NCBI GenBank assembly: GCA_038363925.1 | Contig: JAQQWL010000013.1 | Location: forward strand, 2,170,001-2,234,000 | Direction: 5' to 3' | Length of the DNA: 64,000 bases | DNA from: Apiospora phragmitis | Taxonomy: Eukaryota; Ascomycota; Sordariomycetes; Amphisphaeriales; Apiosporaceae | Shown here: positions 10,784 through 23,500 of the stretch, piece by piece | Numbering within the stretch: the first letter of the stretch is position 1 | Layout: each line of letters starts with the position of its first letter | The notes under the pieces: model-generated | What the model was told of the DNA's origin: nothing | The model's input: only the letters and a program-made list of their open reading frames with translations | The model's database searches: none | Position numbers and translations under genes: made by a program

Positions 10784-12701
10784 ATGGAACACTACACGAT
10801 GCTTGGCGCCGGAGCGGCCCTGCTCCTCATACTCTACCGCCTGACCAAATACGTTCTATATCCCCGACCCCTCCCCCGGCATTCCGTACAACCCAGAATC
10901 CGCAAAGCGATGGCGAGGCGACCAACCCGCAGTCGCGGCCGTGTACGCCCGCCTCCACGAGTGGCTATCGCCCCTAATGGCGCGGTCCCTGGAGCTAGGC
11001 TCCCCCGTGCATCAGCTCTTCATGAACCCCTTCAGCCGGCCGCTGGTCGTCATCGACGACCCGTGCGAGGTCGCGGATCTGCTCATGCGCCGCGGGCGCG
11101 ACTTCGACAAGTCCACCGCCTACGGCGTCTGGCAGACCCTCGTTCCCGCGCCACCCTGGCCCATCCGACCGACGCCCACTGGAAGATGCAGCGCGCCGCG
11201 TGGCGGTATACGATGCATCCAGCGTTCCTGCGCCGCGTCGTCGGGCCGCACGTCTATGCGGCGGTGCTGGACCTGACGCGGCTGTGGGAGGCCCGCATCG
11301 GCGAGATGTCGTCGAAAACAGTAGTACCCGCGATGGACGTAAGCAAGGACTTCTCCTTCGCCGCCCTCGACGCCATCTGGGCTTCCATCTTCGGCGAGCG
11401 GCTCGACCTCGTGGCCGGGCAGGCCGAGGCGGTGGGGATGGGTCTGCCGGTGCCCCGGTTCAAGGGCGCCATGGTCGCGCAGACGGTCGACTACGTCAAT
11501 ATCATCTGGGACCAGTGGGGCTCCTCGCTGTGGCCGGGGCTGAGTCGGTGGCGCATCACGCGGAGCCGTGCGTTTCGGGACTATGTCGCTTTGAAGGACC
11601 GCGAGACGGGCCGGCTGTTGTCCGAGGCGGCGGCGCGGTTGCAGACGCTTGTGCCACAGGAACATGAAGAGGCTGGGCGTGATGCGGACGACGGCGGGCA
11701 GGACGACTCGTGCCTCATGGACCTTGTTCTCCGTCGCAGTCTGTTGGTGGCGCAGAAGGCGGGCCGGACGTTGCCGGATCCGGCTACGAATGATGACTTG
11801 AAGGATGAACTGCTCTTGATGATTTTCGCAGTGAGTACTTGCCTGAGATAAAATCGATAAGGTACTATAGACTGTCTACTAATGGGTGGTTACTTGGCAA
11901 CTCCAGGGCCACGACACTACTTCCATCACGCTGCAATGGTTTGTCAAGTACATGACCAACAACCAGGAAGCCCAGACCAAGCTCCGGCAAGCCCTCAAGC
12001 ACGGCTTCAGTAAAAGCACCACCAACGACAATAGCGGCGATCTCCCCGACTGCGCCGCCCTTCTGGCCGCCGACATCCCCTATCTGAACGCCGTGATGGA
12101 GGAGACGCTGCGCTGTGCATCGACGGCGTCGCGCGGCACCCGCGTCGCCACCGTCGACACCGAGATTCTGGGCCGCCCGATTCCCAAGGGGACCCAGGTC
12201 CTCCTCAGCCTCAACGTGCGCTGGAAGCCGGTTCCCGTGCCCGACGATGTCCGCAGCCCGGCCAGTCGCATGGCGAAGGCGGCTGACTGGGTTCTCCACC
12301 CCGCCGCGCAGGACTTGGATCGCTTCCGACCGGAGCACTGGCTCAAGGTGGACGAGCATGGTCAGGAATTGTTTGATTCTGAAGCATTGCCCCGCCTTAG
12401 CTTTAGTGGAGGGACTAGAGGGTGCTTTGGTATGTTACGTCTATTTGCCTTATCTTTCCTGCTAGACGACGTCTCAATAAGACAGGTTTGTTAACCGATT
12501 CGTGCCCCTTTCTCTCTTAACAGGACGACGCCTTGCCATGATGGAGTTGCGTATTATGATCTGCCTGACGACTATGAGGTTCAAGTTCCTCCAATCCTAG
12601 AGGAGCTCAACAGCCCTATGGCCCAGGAGAGGCTTCTCAGAGCGCCTCTTCAGTGCTATGTCAAGCTACAAACGGTGGCAAGCACGAATAGCAAAGTCTG
12701 A
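10784..12701 (+). pseudogene. Cytochrome P450 (copy 1), frameshifted
   Basis: The ATG at 10784 opens a hydrophobic N-terminal anchor (MLGAGAALLLILYRLTKYVL) and the PRPLPGIPYNP hinge, but the hinge is split by one extra base in a C-run near 10880. A second shift near 11145 restores the first frame (ATLAHPTDAHWKMQRAAWRYTMHPAF, C-helix). A 76-nt intron (11831-11906) sits exactly before the I-helix GHDTTS. EETLRCAS stands where the K-helix ExxR is expected. A 94-nt intron (12430-12523) splits the haem motif FSGGTRGCFG and RRLAMMELR. A third shift near 12596 puts a TAG in front of the usual tail (LEELNSPMAQERLLRAP), which runs to the TGA at 12699-12701. P450s hydroxylate small molecules at the ER. 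All signature motifs survive, so the gene is either freshly dead or damaged by sequence errors. Confidence 0.82.
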
Positions 12702-13219
12702 TGCGGCTTTCACGACTTTTGCTGCAAACAGCTTGGATCACAACAACCCGGAGCCAGTCAAACAGTAGGCTGAAAGTCATGATATGACTCGTATATACAT
12801 AAGACGATATGGCCAACGGATAATCGTTATATACCCCTTGCGCGTGTTAAACTATCCAAAGACCCCCTTTGAGTACCCAATTTGTCCCGAAGGCATGATT
12901 TGTTGCTATCTTCATATATAACCTCTTTATTCCTAGTGGGGTCTTCGGACCCTAAATATCTGTAGATTAATCAGTTCCAAGTCAGTCGACATGTTTTCAG
13001 CCTAACTCCTCTTTTTCATACCCTCCAGCAATATTGCGCTCGATTGCTAGCATGCCTTCGGCTACAATGTTCAAGAGGACATATGGTCGTAGAAGATCAG
13101 AGGCTAACCAGGCCTCACCTCTTGGCATATAACAAACGAAACTCATGGTAGGAGTTTCATGTGAGGCTCATGGCAGACATCCCCAAGTCTCGAGAAAGCA
13201 TGCTACATTTAGACTCGTA
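12702..13219. other. Intergenic, edge of transposon block
   Basis: About 520 bp. Base composition shifts from GC-rich towards neutral. No open frame or recognisable motif. It ends at the TA target site of the next transposon. Confidence 0.5.
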
Positions 13220-14352
13220 AGCTAAAACGCCCCCTTACGGGCCACCCCCTCACGAGCCACTTTATTAAGCTACCCTTACCCCTGTAATCAAAGCCATTTC
13301 TATGGCTAGAATTAACGTAAATACACTATTTTTCGTTATTTTTAATAATAATATAGTCCTCCGCCTCCGTGCTATTATTTTTTATAGCTTTTATAGCGTT
13401 ACGAGGCCCTTTTAATACTTCGACGTCGCTAGTTTCGTCCTCGTATACGACTCTACTCCTTAGCCTCCGCTTAGCCCGGCGTATATTGATTATACGAATA
13501 AATCGTTATTCCGGTGCGATTTTTACTTTTTAATATACTTTCGTAGTTTTTTTATTAAGTTTAATTTAAAAATAATTTACTTAAGTTTTAAGATACGCGA
13601 TTTTATTAGCGCTTTAATTTAAAGCTTTATTAGCCTTTTTAATAAAGAGCCGTTAAGAGGGTATTTTAAAAGTAAAGTTTATAGTAACTAATTTTAAACT
13701 ATTATTACGTAATTCTTAACTATTAAAGGGTGTTTTAATAAGTATTAAAACTAATTCGGCGAAGAAATCGGGTATTAATTCTTTCTTTATTATTTTTAAT
13801 AATTTTAAACGTACTTAAGTAACCCTTACATTTTTTAAAATAACGTATTTTAAAAATAACGGCTTTAAACGATCCCGCGAATAAATTTTAGTTATTTTTT
13901 AAACGTTTTTAATTATAAAAGAAGTTAATACGGTAATCTTAGCCTGGCGGTGTACTTTTAATACATCTATTTTCGTAAGCTTTAATTTAAAGACCGTATT
14001 CGGGTACTTTTTTAAACTAATTTTTAACCGTTTTTTTTAATAAACCGAAAACTTTTATATTTAAAATCTATATTATATAATTATAATATAATTTATAAAA
14101 AACTAGCTATATTTTATTTAAAAAATAAAGCTATAAAAAATTTTCGTTTATATACTATTTATAATTATTATAAATTAGGATAACTTATTTATTATTATAA
14201 TAAGATTATATATAAAGGATAAAAATGTTTTAAATTTAATTTAAAATTATAATATTACTAGTCCACTTTTTAAACGACGCTTTAAACCGCTAGTTATTTT
14301 AAAGATAGCCGTCTTAGTTTAGAAATCACTAGCTTTAAACGTAAGCCCCTTT
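13220..14352 (-). mobile_element. Unclassified TIR transposon, 5' portion (copy G), RIP-mutated
   Basis: It begins after a TA (13218-13219) with AGCTAAAACGCCCCCTTACG, a divergent copy of the terminal repeat of the element at 46847-48739, and stays alignable with that element to about 47920. Near the left end the minus strand keeps a conserved C-terminal coding tail (EDETSDVEVL, then TEAEDYIIIKNNEK and a stop), also seen in copy E. The right part is lost at the copia insertion at 14353, and I do not find the remainder beyond it. Confidence 0.7.
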
Positions 14353-14559
14353 TATTAAATAAGCTCTCGTACGTACGGTAGTTCCGGTTTTAATCGAGGT
14401 TTAATCGTTCTTATTCTCTTATTCATATCTATTTTTAAGACGAGCTACGAAGGGTATCGTATACCCCTCTTAGTAAAATAAGAAAGGGGTTCGTACGCGT
14501 AAGTACGTGGTACCCTTTTTAAAATAATATAGAAAACCTCAGTTCTTGCTATTCTAATA
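14353..14559 (-). repeat. 3' LTR of the second copia element
   Basis: 207 bp from TATTAAATAAGC to CTATTCTAATA, followed on its internal side by CTGGCAG. That is the reverse complement of the CTGCCAG junction beside the 3' LTR of the first element. Confidence 0.82.
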
Positions 14560-16351
14560 CTGGCAGTCTTTATTTTAATAATAAACTTAGGCAGCTCCCC
14601 TTTTTTAAAACGAGTCTTCCTTTCGCAAGGGTCTCGTACGGATGGGTTACGCTAATCCGGTATTCGGTGCCTACTTGAGCCGTACAGGTGATATTATACC
14701 TTCACTTATATATATTACTTCCCGCTATAAATTAAAAAAATAGTTTAAGAGTAATAATAATAATAAAAGTAGTAATAGTCATAGGTATGCCGTCGCATAT
14801 CGAGATACGTTATACCTTATTAAGGAAGAAGATATCTCTCTTTCTCCTCTTTTCTTACTCGCCGTGCGAGTTCTAGTTTCTCGACATACATTTCTACGCG
14901 TACGGTTAACTTATTAATTAATACCAGCTATTCGAGGGCTTTATTTAGAGATTTTTTAATAAAAGCGTTTATAGGGTTATTTTAGCCGTCGACCTAGTAG
15001 ATCTCCGAGATCTCCCTTTTTTTATACGATTTTCGGAGCGATATAATATTAATTATTAATTTTTTCTCGTTCGTCGTTCCTAGTTTAACCAAGTATTTAT
15101 AAAGTGATCTCGAGTCTATATAAAGGATTATTAATACCTCTTAAAATCCGAAGCTCTGTACGATTCTTTTTAACGTGGTATTAAGTGCGATACCGTTATT
15201 AATACCGGAAATTATATTATATAGTTCGTTAAGCTTTAATAGATAATATTGTTTTAAATTTTAAATTAGTCCCTCGTATAGTTAAACTTTTAGCTTAAGA
15301 TAATTAAGTATTCGAGCTAGAACGTTAAGTTTTTATTATTTATAAAAGAACCGTCGGTAAAGATATATATTTTTATATAGTAAATATTAAGCGGGATATA
15401 TCTTAGGCCGCGTATCGGATTCTAGATTTATTAATTAATCCGTATGTTTAGGCTTTTAATATCCTTTTCTTTTAGAGTTTATACTTAAGCGGCGGTAGAT
15501 AGGTTATACGCCTATATAATATCGCGTAACTCGCCTCGTACGTTAAAGTTTCGGATCAGGGTCGGTCTAAAGGCTAAAAGGAGTCTTTGGCTCATCCGCT
15601 GAATTGTCGGTAACTAGGTTAAAATAGCCTCCTTTTCTATATCTCCGTAGCCCTATATTACGAGCCTGGATTTCTTATATAGCTTCGTAGTTTTACCTTT
15701 AATTTCTCGTACGAGCCGTGTTTTAAAGATTCTTCGGCCGGTATACTTGTTCGGGTCGAATCGAATAAATTCGAAAACCTTTCGTACGGCGAGATTATTA
15801 ATTTCCTCTACGTCGGACTCTTAGAACGGGTATTTAAACGAAATAATAACCCTGTTTTATTAAGACTTAATTACTAGGTCGTAATTCTCTTATTCTTTTT
15901 AAGTAAGGAATATAGCGGCTCGAGCGTTCCGGAGTGGATATTTTTTAGGTCGTCCTCGGCCGCGTCGTACAAGAGCTACCGTAATTTCCTCGGTTATCGG
16001 TTCGGTATTTAGGGTATCTGCCGGCTTTTTCGGATCTGTTTATAATTCCGGTTAGTCGTGTGGTTCTCCGGCTTCCTCCGGTAGTACGGCTTGATTTAGG
16101 TTATTCGAAAGGTTTTTAAGCCGTCTCAGGTATTTACTCGAATTATACGGTCTTTAATAGCTGTTATTTTATATAGTCCGGTTTATCCTTCTTTTTCCCG
16201 CTAAATTAAGACTTTACTCCGGAATAAGAGTATTAAGATATTTTAAATAGCTAGTTTATTCCGGGTATTTAAAGCTCGGTAAATATCGATATTTATACGT
16301 ATCTTTCGAAATATCTTTATTATTTTCTATATAGCTTCTCTTTATACTTAG

Positions 16352-16558
16352 TATTAAAACAGCTGAAACTAAAGCTATCTATATTACTCTAAAAATAATG
16401 CCACGTACCTACGCGTACGAACCCCTTTCTTGTTTTATTAAGAGGGGCATACGATACCCCTCGTAGTTTGTACTTGAAATAGATATGAATAATAGAATAA
16501 GAACGATTAAACCCCGATTGAAACCGGAACCACCGTACGTACGAGAGCCCATTCAACA
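16352..16558 (+). repeat. solo copia LTR nested in copia integrase, 5-bp target duplication
   Basis: A 207 bp LTR (TATTAAAACAGC through TTCAACA) in the opposite orientation to the surrounding element. It is flanked by CTTAG at 16347-16351 and again at 16559-16563. Removing it with one CTTAG rejoins integrase sequence that is continuous in the first copia element near 585-620. Confidence 0.9.
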
Positions 16559-16776
16559 CTTAGATCTCCGGTAATGGTAGTAAGTTCTCGTCGATACGAG
16601 GGTATACTCCGAATACGAGTAAGGTAAGTATTAAGCTATTAAGGCCAGCCGTATCGTTTAAAGCTTTAATTATTATTTAAAGTATTATTTCGGTATCTAT
16701 ACGATAACCGAAATTTCTTTATAAAATATCGAAGGCTCTACGTAACGAAACGTGCGCTCGTTTAACCTTAACGTTA

Positions 16777-18620
16777 GAGACCCACCTTCGAGCCCCCCCC
16801 TGCTTCGGCCCCCTGTTAACTAGTTCGCTTAAATTAACTCCTTTAATTCAACGCCGTCTTTCTAGCTCGTCCTTATTACAATAACTATATAGGAACTAGC
16901 CTTATTATTATTATTATCGCTCTCTTTATTAAAACTATTTTTAGTTTTATTAATAGCTAGTTACGTACGCTATATATCTTTAATTATTACGAACTTCGAA
17001 TTCGGGTTTAAATTAACCTTCTTTCTTTTCTTTAACCTTATAGCTTCTAATTAAGCCTAGAGTGCTTTAACCTGCCTTTCTAGAATGGTAACCTATACTT
17101 CCTTTTTATCGAATGCTTTCCGAACTTTCCGGAATAGTTAGCGTTGCGTAGTTATATACTCTTTTAATAGGTTAGCAAGTTGTATTTGCTCCTTGAACTC
17201 TTTCGATTTTCTTAGAGTCGACTAAATAATATCCGAACTATGAGCAGTATTCCGAGGCGTATAAAAGGCTTTATTAAACCCGTTAGGCCCTGTTCTAGCA
17301 GGATCGGCCCTTGTATAGCTAATATTTTTAAGTAGATGCGAGCTTAATAATGATTTTATTATACTTACCGGCTAAAGACCGGCTACCTTCTAGCTACTTT
17401 AGATATTTTAGCTCGAGAGTGCTTTTAAATATGCCTTTTAATAGTATTAAAGGAAATATCGTTTACCGATTACCGTCGAGTTCGTTAATTAGTTTAAATT
17501 CCCGAGTACTTTCCGGTATGCCGATTTAAGAGCGCTAAAAACGGTTAAATCGAGAGGCTGTAAGATATGGGTTATATAAGGGGGTAAAAAAAGAAGGCGA
17601 ATACGATGGCGGAAGTATAAATATATAAAATCGGTTATTTTATAGCTTCCGTGGCTATTTATAACGAGTAGCCGGTATTTCGAAGGGTCCTCCGGGGCGG
17701 TATTCGGGATAAAGATCTTTTCGAGTTATTCGATAGCCGTTTTATCCGTTATTTATCCATTCTTCGTTATGGTAAACTATTAGCCCTTAAAAGGACTTAA
17801 ATTAAGAGGAAATTATTATTATTAGATAGTTTTACCCTTAAAAATAACTAATAGAGGTAATATATACCCTTAAGTAGATACGTATTCGATAAAGGAGGTC
17901 TAAGCCTTTAAACTAGGGTGTTTTTTTCGAATACACCGGTTTTTAATATAAATATTAAACCGTTCGATTTAATACTTTTTAAAATCCCTGCTTTATTTAT
18001 ATTATAACGATTAGCCGGCTTGATTTCTCGGATCTCGGGTTGTTCGAGCCGCTGAAACTATAACCGAATTACCTCGACAAAAGCTTTATTAATACGCTTT
18101 AAATCGATAAATCGGGCTCTCTAGGCCTTTATAGTAAGATTCTTACGTAAAAAGGCTTGCAGCTACTTTTTACTAAGTAGTTCGGGGTCCCTTTAGGCTC
18201 GGAGGATGCGCTCGGCGAATTCTTTTACTTAAGCATGCGTTAAAAGAAGCCTTAAAGCCTGCTAAGTAATAATCCATAACGACAAGTGCTTCTCCTAGTT
18301 AGAACTAAGCCTTTATAGATCTGCTATACCTTCGGATCGAGAGTATTAACTTTTAAGCCGGTTTTAGAGCGTTAACCTAGGAATACCGTATTTTCGAGCG
18401 GCTTATTTAATTAAAGTATTATTTTCGATATAATTTAGGGCTTTTTAGAGCTCTTTTTCGAAGTATTAGTTTATAACTAAGTAGCGGTACTTTATAAAAA
18501 AAATTTAAAGGAAAACGATAAGGAATTAATAGATGAGTTGTAAAAGTTTAAAGGGCGTGAAAAATTAGGTGGCTGGTTAACAGGGGGCCCGAATCAGGGG
18601 GGGGCCTAAAGGTGAGTTTC
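16777..18620 (-). mobile_element. Pogo-like DDE transposon (third family), nested in copia
   Basis: 1,844 bp with inverted ends (GAGACCCACCTT at the left; the right end is the complement of a GAAACTCACCTT variant) and C-rich subterminal tracts. On the minus strand near 17550-17690 the transposase reads YRLLVINSHGSYKITDF, then LLFLPPYITHILQPLDL. This is the second-Asp region of DDE_1 transposases with the catalytic D changed to N, as RIP would do. The flanks are TA, but eight bases (TAACGTTA) are identical on both sides (16769-16776 and 18621-18628). A pogo element needs only the TA. Confidence 0.82.
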
Positions 18621-20578
18621 TAACGTTATTTATTACTTAATAAATTTTAATAAATATTTATTTATAAATAATTTTTATTAATTATATATAGTTACGAAAC
18701 TCTCTTTAAAAGTGTGTACCCGGATCGTGCGAGATATAGTTAAGGGGTCCTTAATATACGTATATCTAGCATTTATAGAGGGTATTCTAGGTGTTTCATA
18801 CGCTAAGCGAATATAGGAATATAACCGCTTAGAAGGACATACTCGAATCGATTACGTAGAGTACGTTTTATCCGTTAACGTAAATAACGTTTATAATAAT
18901 CTCGTAATTCAAATCGTATTCGTTTTATAACGAGAATTTAAATCTTTACGACGCCGGATTATATAATTAATATTAAGAGTATAACTTTTAAATCTCGTTA
19001 AGAATAATAAGGTCGATATTATCGTAGCCGGCGTTTTTTAAAAGAGTATAGAGCTTTTCTATGCGAGGGTATTTAAAACATCGGTAGAGGTATCGAAGCT
19101 ATCCTTTAATAAAATATAACGTCGTTTTTATACGGCCGGTATTAAAGAACGGGTATCCTTATTTTTTAATTATAAAAAGTATTTCGCCGTCTTTTCGTAT
19201 AATAAAATTAAAGATATTATTATAATACGTTTTAAGCCGGTCGTTATTATATAATAATAATAAGAAAAAGGTTATAATATTTAAGATATAATATTTTATT
19301 ATTTTTAATAAGTTCTATATATTAATTATTTTAATTAATAAAATAAGTTTTAAACTTTTAAACTTAATTTCGGCGTTTTTTAAGATTTAATTAATTTATA
19401 TGTTTAGGTTTTTTTATATATAAGCTTTTATTTAAAGCTTTTTAATTATTAAAAACAAGGCGGCGTTAATATTTTATAGTTCTTTTTAATAAGTCTAGTT
19501 ATACGAGCTATTAAGGTTAAATTAATCGGCTTATATAATAGTTTCTAAATAAATATCCTCGCTAATAAGCCGGTAGTAAAACGCGGTGTTTATCAAGTAA
19601 GTAATACTTTATTATATATTTTCTAGATCGAGGTATTCGTACTCCTTTTCGTTATTTTCTAACTCTTCCTTATCCTTTTCCTAGTTCTAGACGAACATTT
19701 CGTACTTATTTTAAAAAAGGGGGCCTTATCCGACATTATTACACGTTTAGAGATATTAATTCCTTGCTCGGGACTACTCTTCGGCTAGGTGGTTTATCGA
19801 TTAACAGTTTTGTTTATAGCAGATTCGGCAGGTTTTTCGTTCGAACTTCCGGTTCTTGTACGGTAATCTTAATCGGAAGGTGCCGGCGGGTCGCTAGATC
19901 CTTTCCTGTTCTAGTGGTCGGCTATTATATGGTAATTTATTGCCGTAGGCTAGTCGGTTTCTTTTTATACGGTTATTTATAAACCGTTTATTAATTAAAT
20001 ATATATTTATAGCCGGGTTTTAATATAATTCCTTTATTAAATATCGTTTTAATAATATTTAATCCGTTATTATATTTAATAATATACGAAGGTTTAAAAA
20101 TAACGCTTTATATATTAGTTTTTAATTAATAAGGGCCGGTATAAACTCTAGACTCCCGGTAAGCTTATACGATTAAGGTATAAAAAGCGATCTCTTTTTT
20201 AAATCCTTTTCCGAGGGCTCGTTATACGAGTTAGAGCTTATTTAACAGGATTTCTAAAACCTTAATAAGTTATTTTTCGGCGTTTTTACTTTTTATTTAT
20301 ATAAAAAAAGTTATCGTCTAATCCGTGAAATATTATATATAATTTATTATCGTATTAAAGTACGAGTTTATAACGTAATATATGTTATTCTATTTTTTTT
20401 TTCAAGTCCGATATAATTAAGATAAAATACCTCCGTACGGCCGGAAAAAATATTTAAAAAAACTATATAATATTAGTCTTTTAATATATCCAGCCGTCGA
20501 TATATTTTAATAAATATCTATACTTTATTATAAAAGATATTATACGGCTTGCCGGTATAGTTCTTTTTTTTTCCTCTA

Positions 20579-23500
20579 ACGTATCCCACAAGCGAATGTC
20601 CCACTTTTATAAATTTCCTCATAGCTTTAACCTTTTTTTATATTTTTTTACGTCCGAAAATGCTATAACTTTAAAAAGAGAGTAATATAATTCTAGCGCT
20701 TTAAATATTTTAAAAAGATTTAATTTTAAACGTATAAAAGGCTGTATTAATTTAGTACGTCTTATTAAAAACCTTATAACGTAGACGAAATAATTAACCT
20801 ATACGACGCGAAATATTTACGAATTCTTAAAAGCTTTTAAATTTTAAAAAAGATGCGATTATTCGATATATTATCAATCTAAATACGCGATTATTTTTCC
20901 CCGGCTAAGTAATATAAAAGATATAGCGAATTAATTATTTAGTTTATATAACGCGGGACGCGTCGGCGTTAATTAAGCCTTTAATTTCGTATAATAATAA
21001 CTAGACTTTCGAACGCGTTTTAATTAAAAATTCGATTTTTATAGAATCCTTTATAAAGATCTCGACGCGTATCGCGCGTAATTTACCCTCGTACGGAATA
21101 TAATTTATAAATACGGGATTTAAAAGAAGGATATCTATAACTTTAACGAGACCGGCTTTTTTATAGGCTAAATCTCGTTTGAAATAGTTATAACCACCTT
21201 TAATAAATACGGAAAGCTTAAAATAATATAATAAAAAAACCGGGAATAGGTTATAATTATTTAAGGCGTCGGATTATACGGTTATATTATCTCTTTATAT
21301 ATTATTTTTATTAAAAAAACGTACCTTTTTTAATACGAAAATAGCTTATTACCGAAGGACTAGGTAATTATAATTATTAAAAATAATTAAATTATAAATA
21401 AAAAAAAACGAAAATTAAATTTAATATTTTAATTAATATATTTAATTTTATATAAAAGGTTATTATCGCTTTTTAATTTTAAACGCCTACGAAAGCTATT
21501 ATTCGATAACTTTTAAACTTTATTATAAAAATAACTCGATTATTATACTTTATATATTTTTTTATTTATTATATAAGTTTTAACCTTTTAATATCGGCTA
21601 TTTTTATATATTAAAAAAGATATACGGGAAAGAAATTAAATATTTTATACGGGCGTATATTATTTATATTTTAAAAGAGGACTTTTTATTAACGTTTTTA
21701 AAAACGTTTTAAGCGATTTTTACCGTTTTTAATATATAAAAAAGCTTTTAAAAAATAGGACCCGTTTTATATAATTTAAAATATATTATTTTATAATTAA
21801 ATATAAAGTTATATATTTTAATACCTCCGGGAACGTTTTTTAACCTATTTATTCCTTAAGAATTAAAAACTTCAAATAATTTAATTAAAACTTAATCTTA
21901 AACCGAATACGTTCGAAACCGTATTGTACGGTATTAAAATAACTTTTCGATATTTATTTTAATTAATTTTAATTAAATCGTAAAGGTTATAACATATATT
22001 ATATAACGTATCTTATAAGCGGATATCTTATATAAGCGAATATTTTATTTTTTTATACCTTTTTTAATAAAATATAAATTAATTTTATTATAACGTATTT
22101 AATATATTAAAATTAATCGGAATTTTTATTTTTAAATACTTCTATATTATTTTAATAAGTACGCGTATTATACCCGGGCTTTCCGCAGATTTTATAGCGT
22201 TATAAACGTGTTTTAAACGTTTTTATATAACTACTCTTTTAACGCGATTCGTTTTATAATTATTTATTAATATCTTTTTAAAACTATAAGTCTTTTTTAG
22301 TTTATATATAAAATAATTCTTTATTTTATAGCCGTTTTTTTTTATACGGCGGCGTTAATTAAATATCTTATTTATTTTTCGAAGTATCGCGTTTTTATTT
22401 TTTAAAAGAGTAACTCGGTATATAATATATATTATAACTTTTATAATTTAATTAAAACTAATTAAAATAAATATTAAAAAGCTATTTTGATATTATACGA
22501 TACGATTTCGAGCGTATTCGGTTTAAGATTAAGCTTTAATTAAATTATTTAAAGTTTTTTATTTTTAAAAAATAAATAGGTTAAAAAACGTCCTCGGAAG
22601 TATTAAAATATATAGCTTTATATCTAACTATAAAATAATATATTCCAGATTATATAAAACGAGTCCTATTTTTTAAAAGCTTTTTTATATATTCGAAACG
22701 GTAAAAATCGCTTAGAACGCTTTTAAAAACGCTAATAAAAAGCCTTTTTAAAAATATAAATAATATACGCCCGTATAAAATATTTAAATTTTTTTTATAC
22801 GCTTTTTTTAATATATAAAAATAGCCGATATTAAAAAGTTAAAGTTTATATAACGAATAAGAAAATATATAAAGTATAATAATCGAGTTTTTTTATAATA
22901 AAGCTTAAAAGTTATTAAATAATAACTTTCGTAACCGTTTAAGCTTAAAAAACGATAATAATTTTTTATACGAAACTTAATATATTAATTAAAGTATTAA
23001 ATCTAGTTTTCGCTTTTTTTATTTATAATTTAATTATTTTTAATAATTATAATTACTTAGTTTTTTAATAATAAGCTATTTTCGTACTAAGAAAAAGAGG
23101 TACGTTTTCTTAATAAAAATAATATATAAAAGGATGGCGTAATTATATAAACCGACGCCCTAAATAATTATAATTTATTCCCGGTTCCTTTACTATATTA
23201 CTCTAAGCTTTCCGCATTAATCGGAGGTAGTTATAACTATTTCGGACGAGATTTAACTTATAAAAAAGCCGGTCTCGTCGAAATTATAAATATCCTCCTT
23301 TTAGATCCTATATTTATAAATTATATTTTATACGAGAATAAACTATACGCTATACGCGTCGGGATTTTTATAAAGGATTTTTTAATAATCGATTCTTAGG
23401 TTAAAACGTGTCTAGAGGTCTAATTATTATTATATAAAATTAAAGGCTTAATTAATATTAACGTGTCTCGCGTCGCGTAAATTAAATAATCGATTCGTTA

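Larger units (their letters stand above)
14353..20576 (-). mobile_element. Ty1/copia retrotransposon, 5'-truncated, RIP-mutated, with nested insertions
   Basis: Read on the minus strand, this block carries copia Pol in order. Integrase sequence lies beyond 16350. The integrase C-terminus is at about 16100-16200, a GRGRP linker at about 15960, and reverse transcriptase at about 15480-15760 (FKTRLVREIKGK, YKKSRLVI, PTIQRMSQRLLLAF, LRDIIQAY). RNase H and tail are at about 14900-15400 (YIFTDGSF, YKYLVKLGTTNEKK), and a 3' LTR closes the element. Stops interrupt every domain. A solo LTR (16352-16558) and a pogo-like element (16777-18620) are nested inside. The 5' LTR is not present before the next element at 20579. 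Confidence 0.85.

Noticed and set aside
3339..16558. Oppositely oriented LTRs as ends of one composite element
   Set aside because: The 3339 and 16352 LTRs each have their own 5-bp target duplication, and the 1042 and 14353 LTRs have the internal CTGCCAG junction. They are separate events.
16777..18620. hAT-type element because of an 8-bp flank repeat
   Set aside because: The transposase remnant has pogo-type NSHGS and LPPYITHILQPLDL motifs, which do not fit hAT.
19764..19982. Plus-strand 72-residue open frame
   Set aside because: It lies in the 5' part of the minus-strand copia element, has no motif, and is composition-driven.
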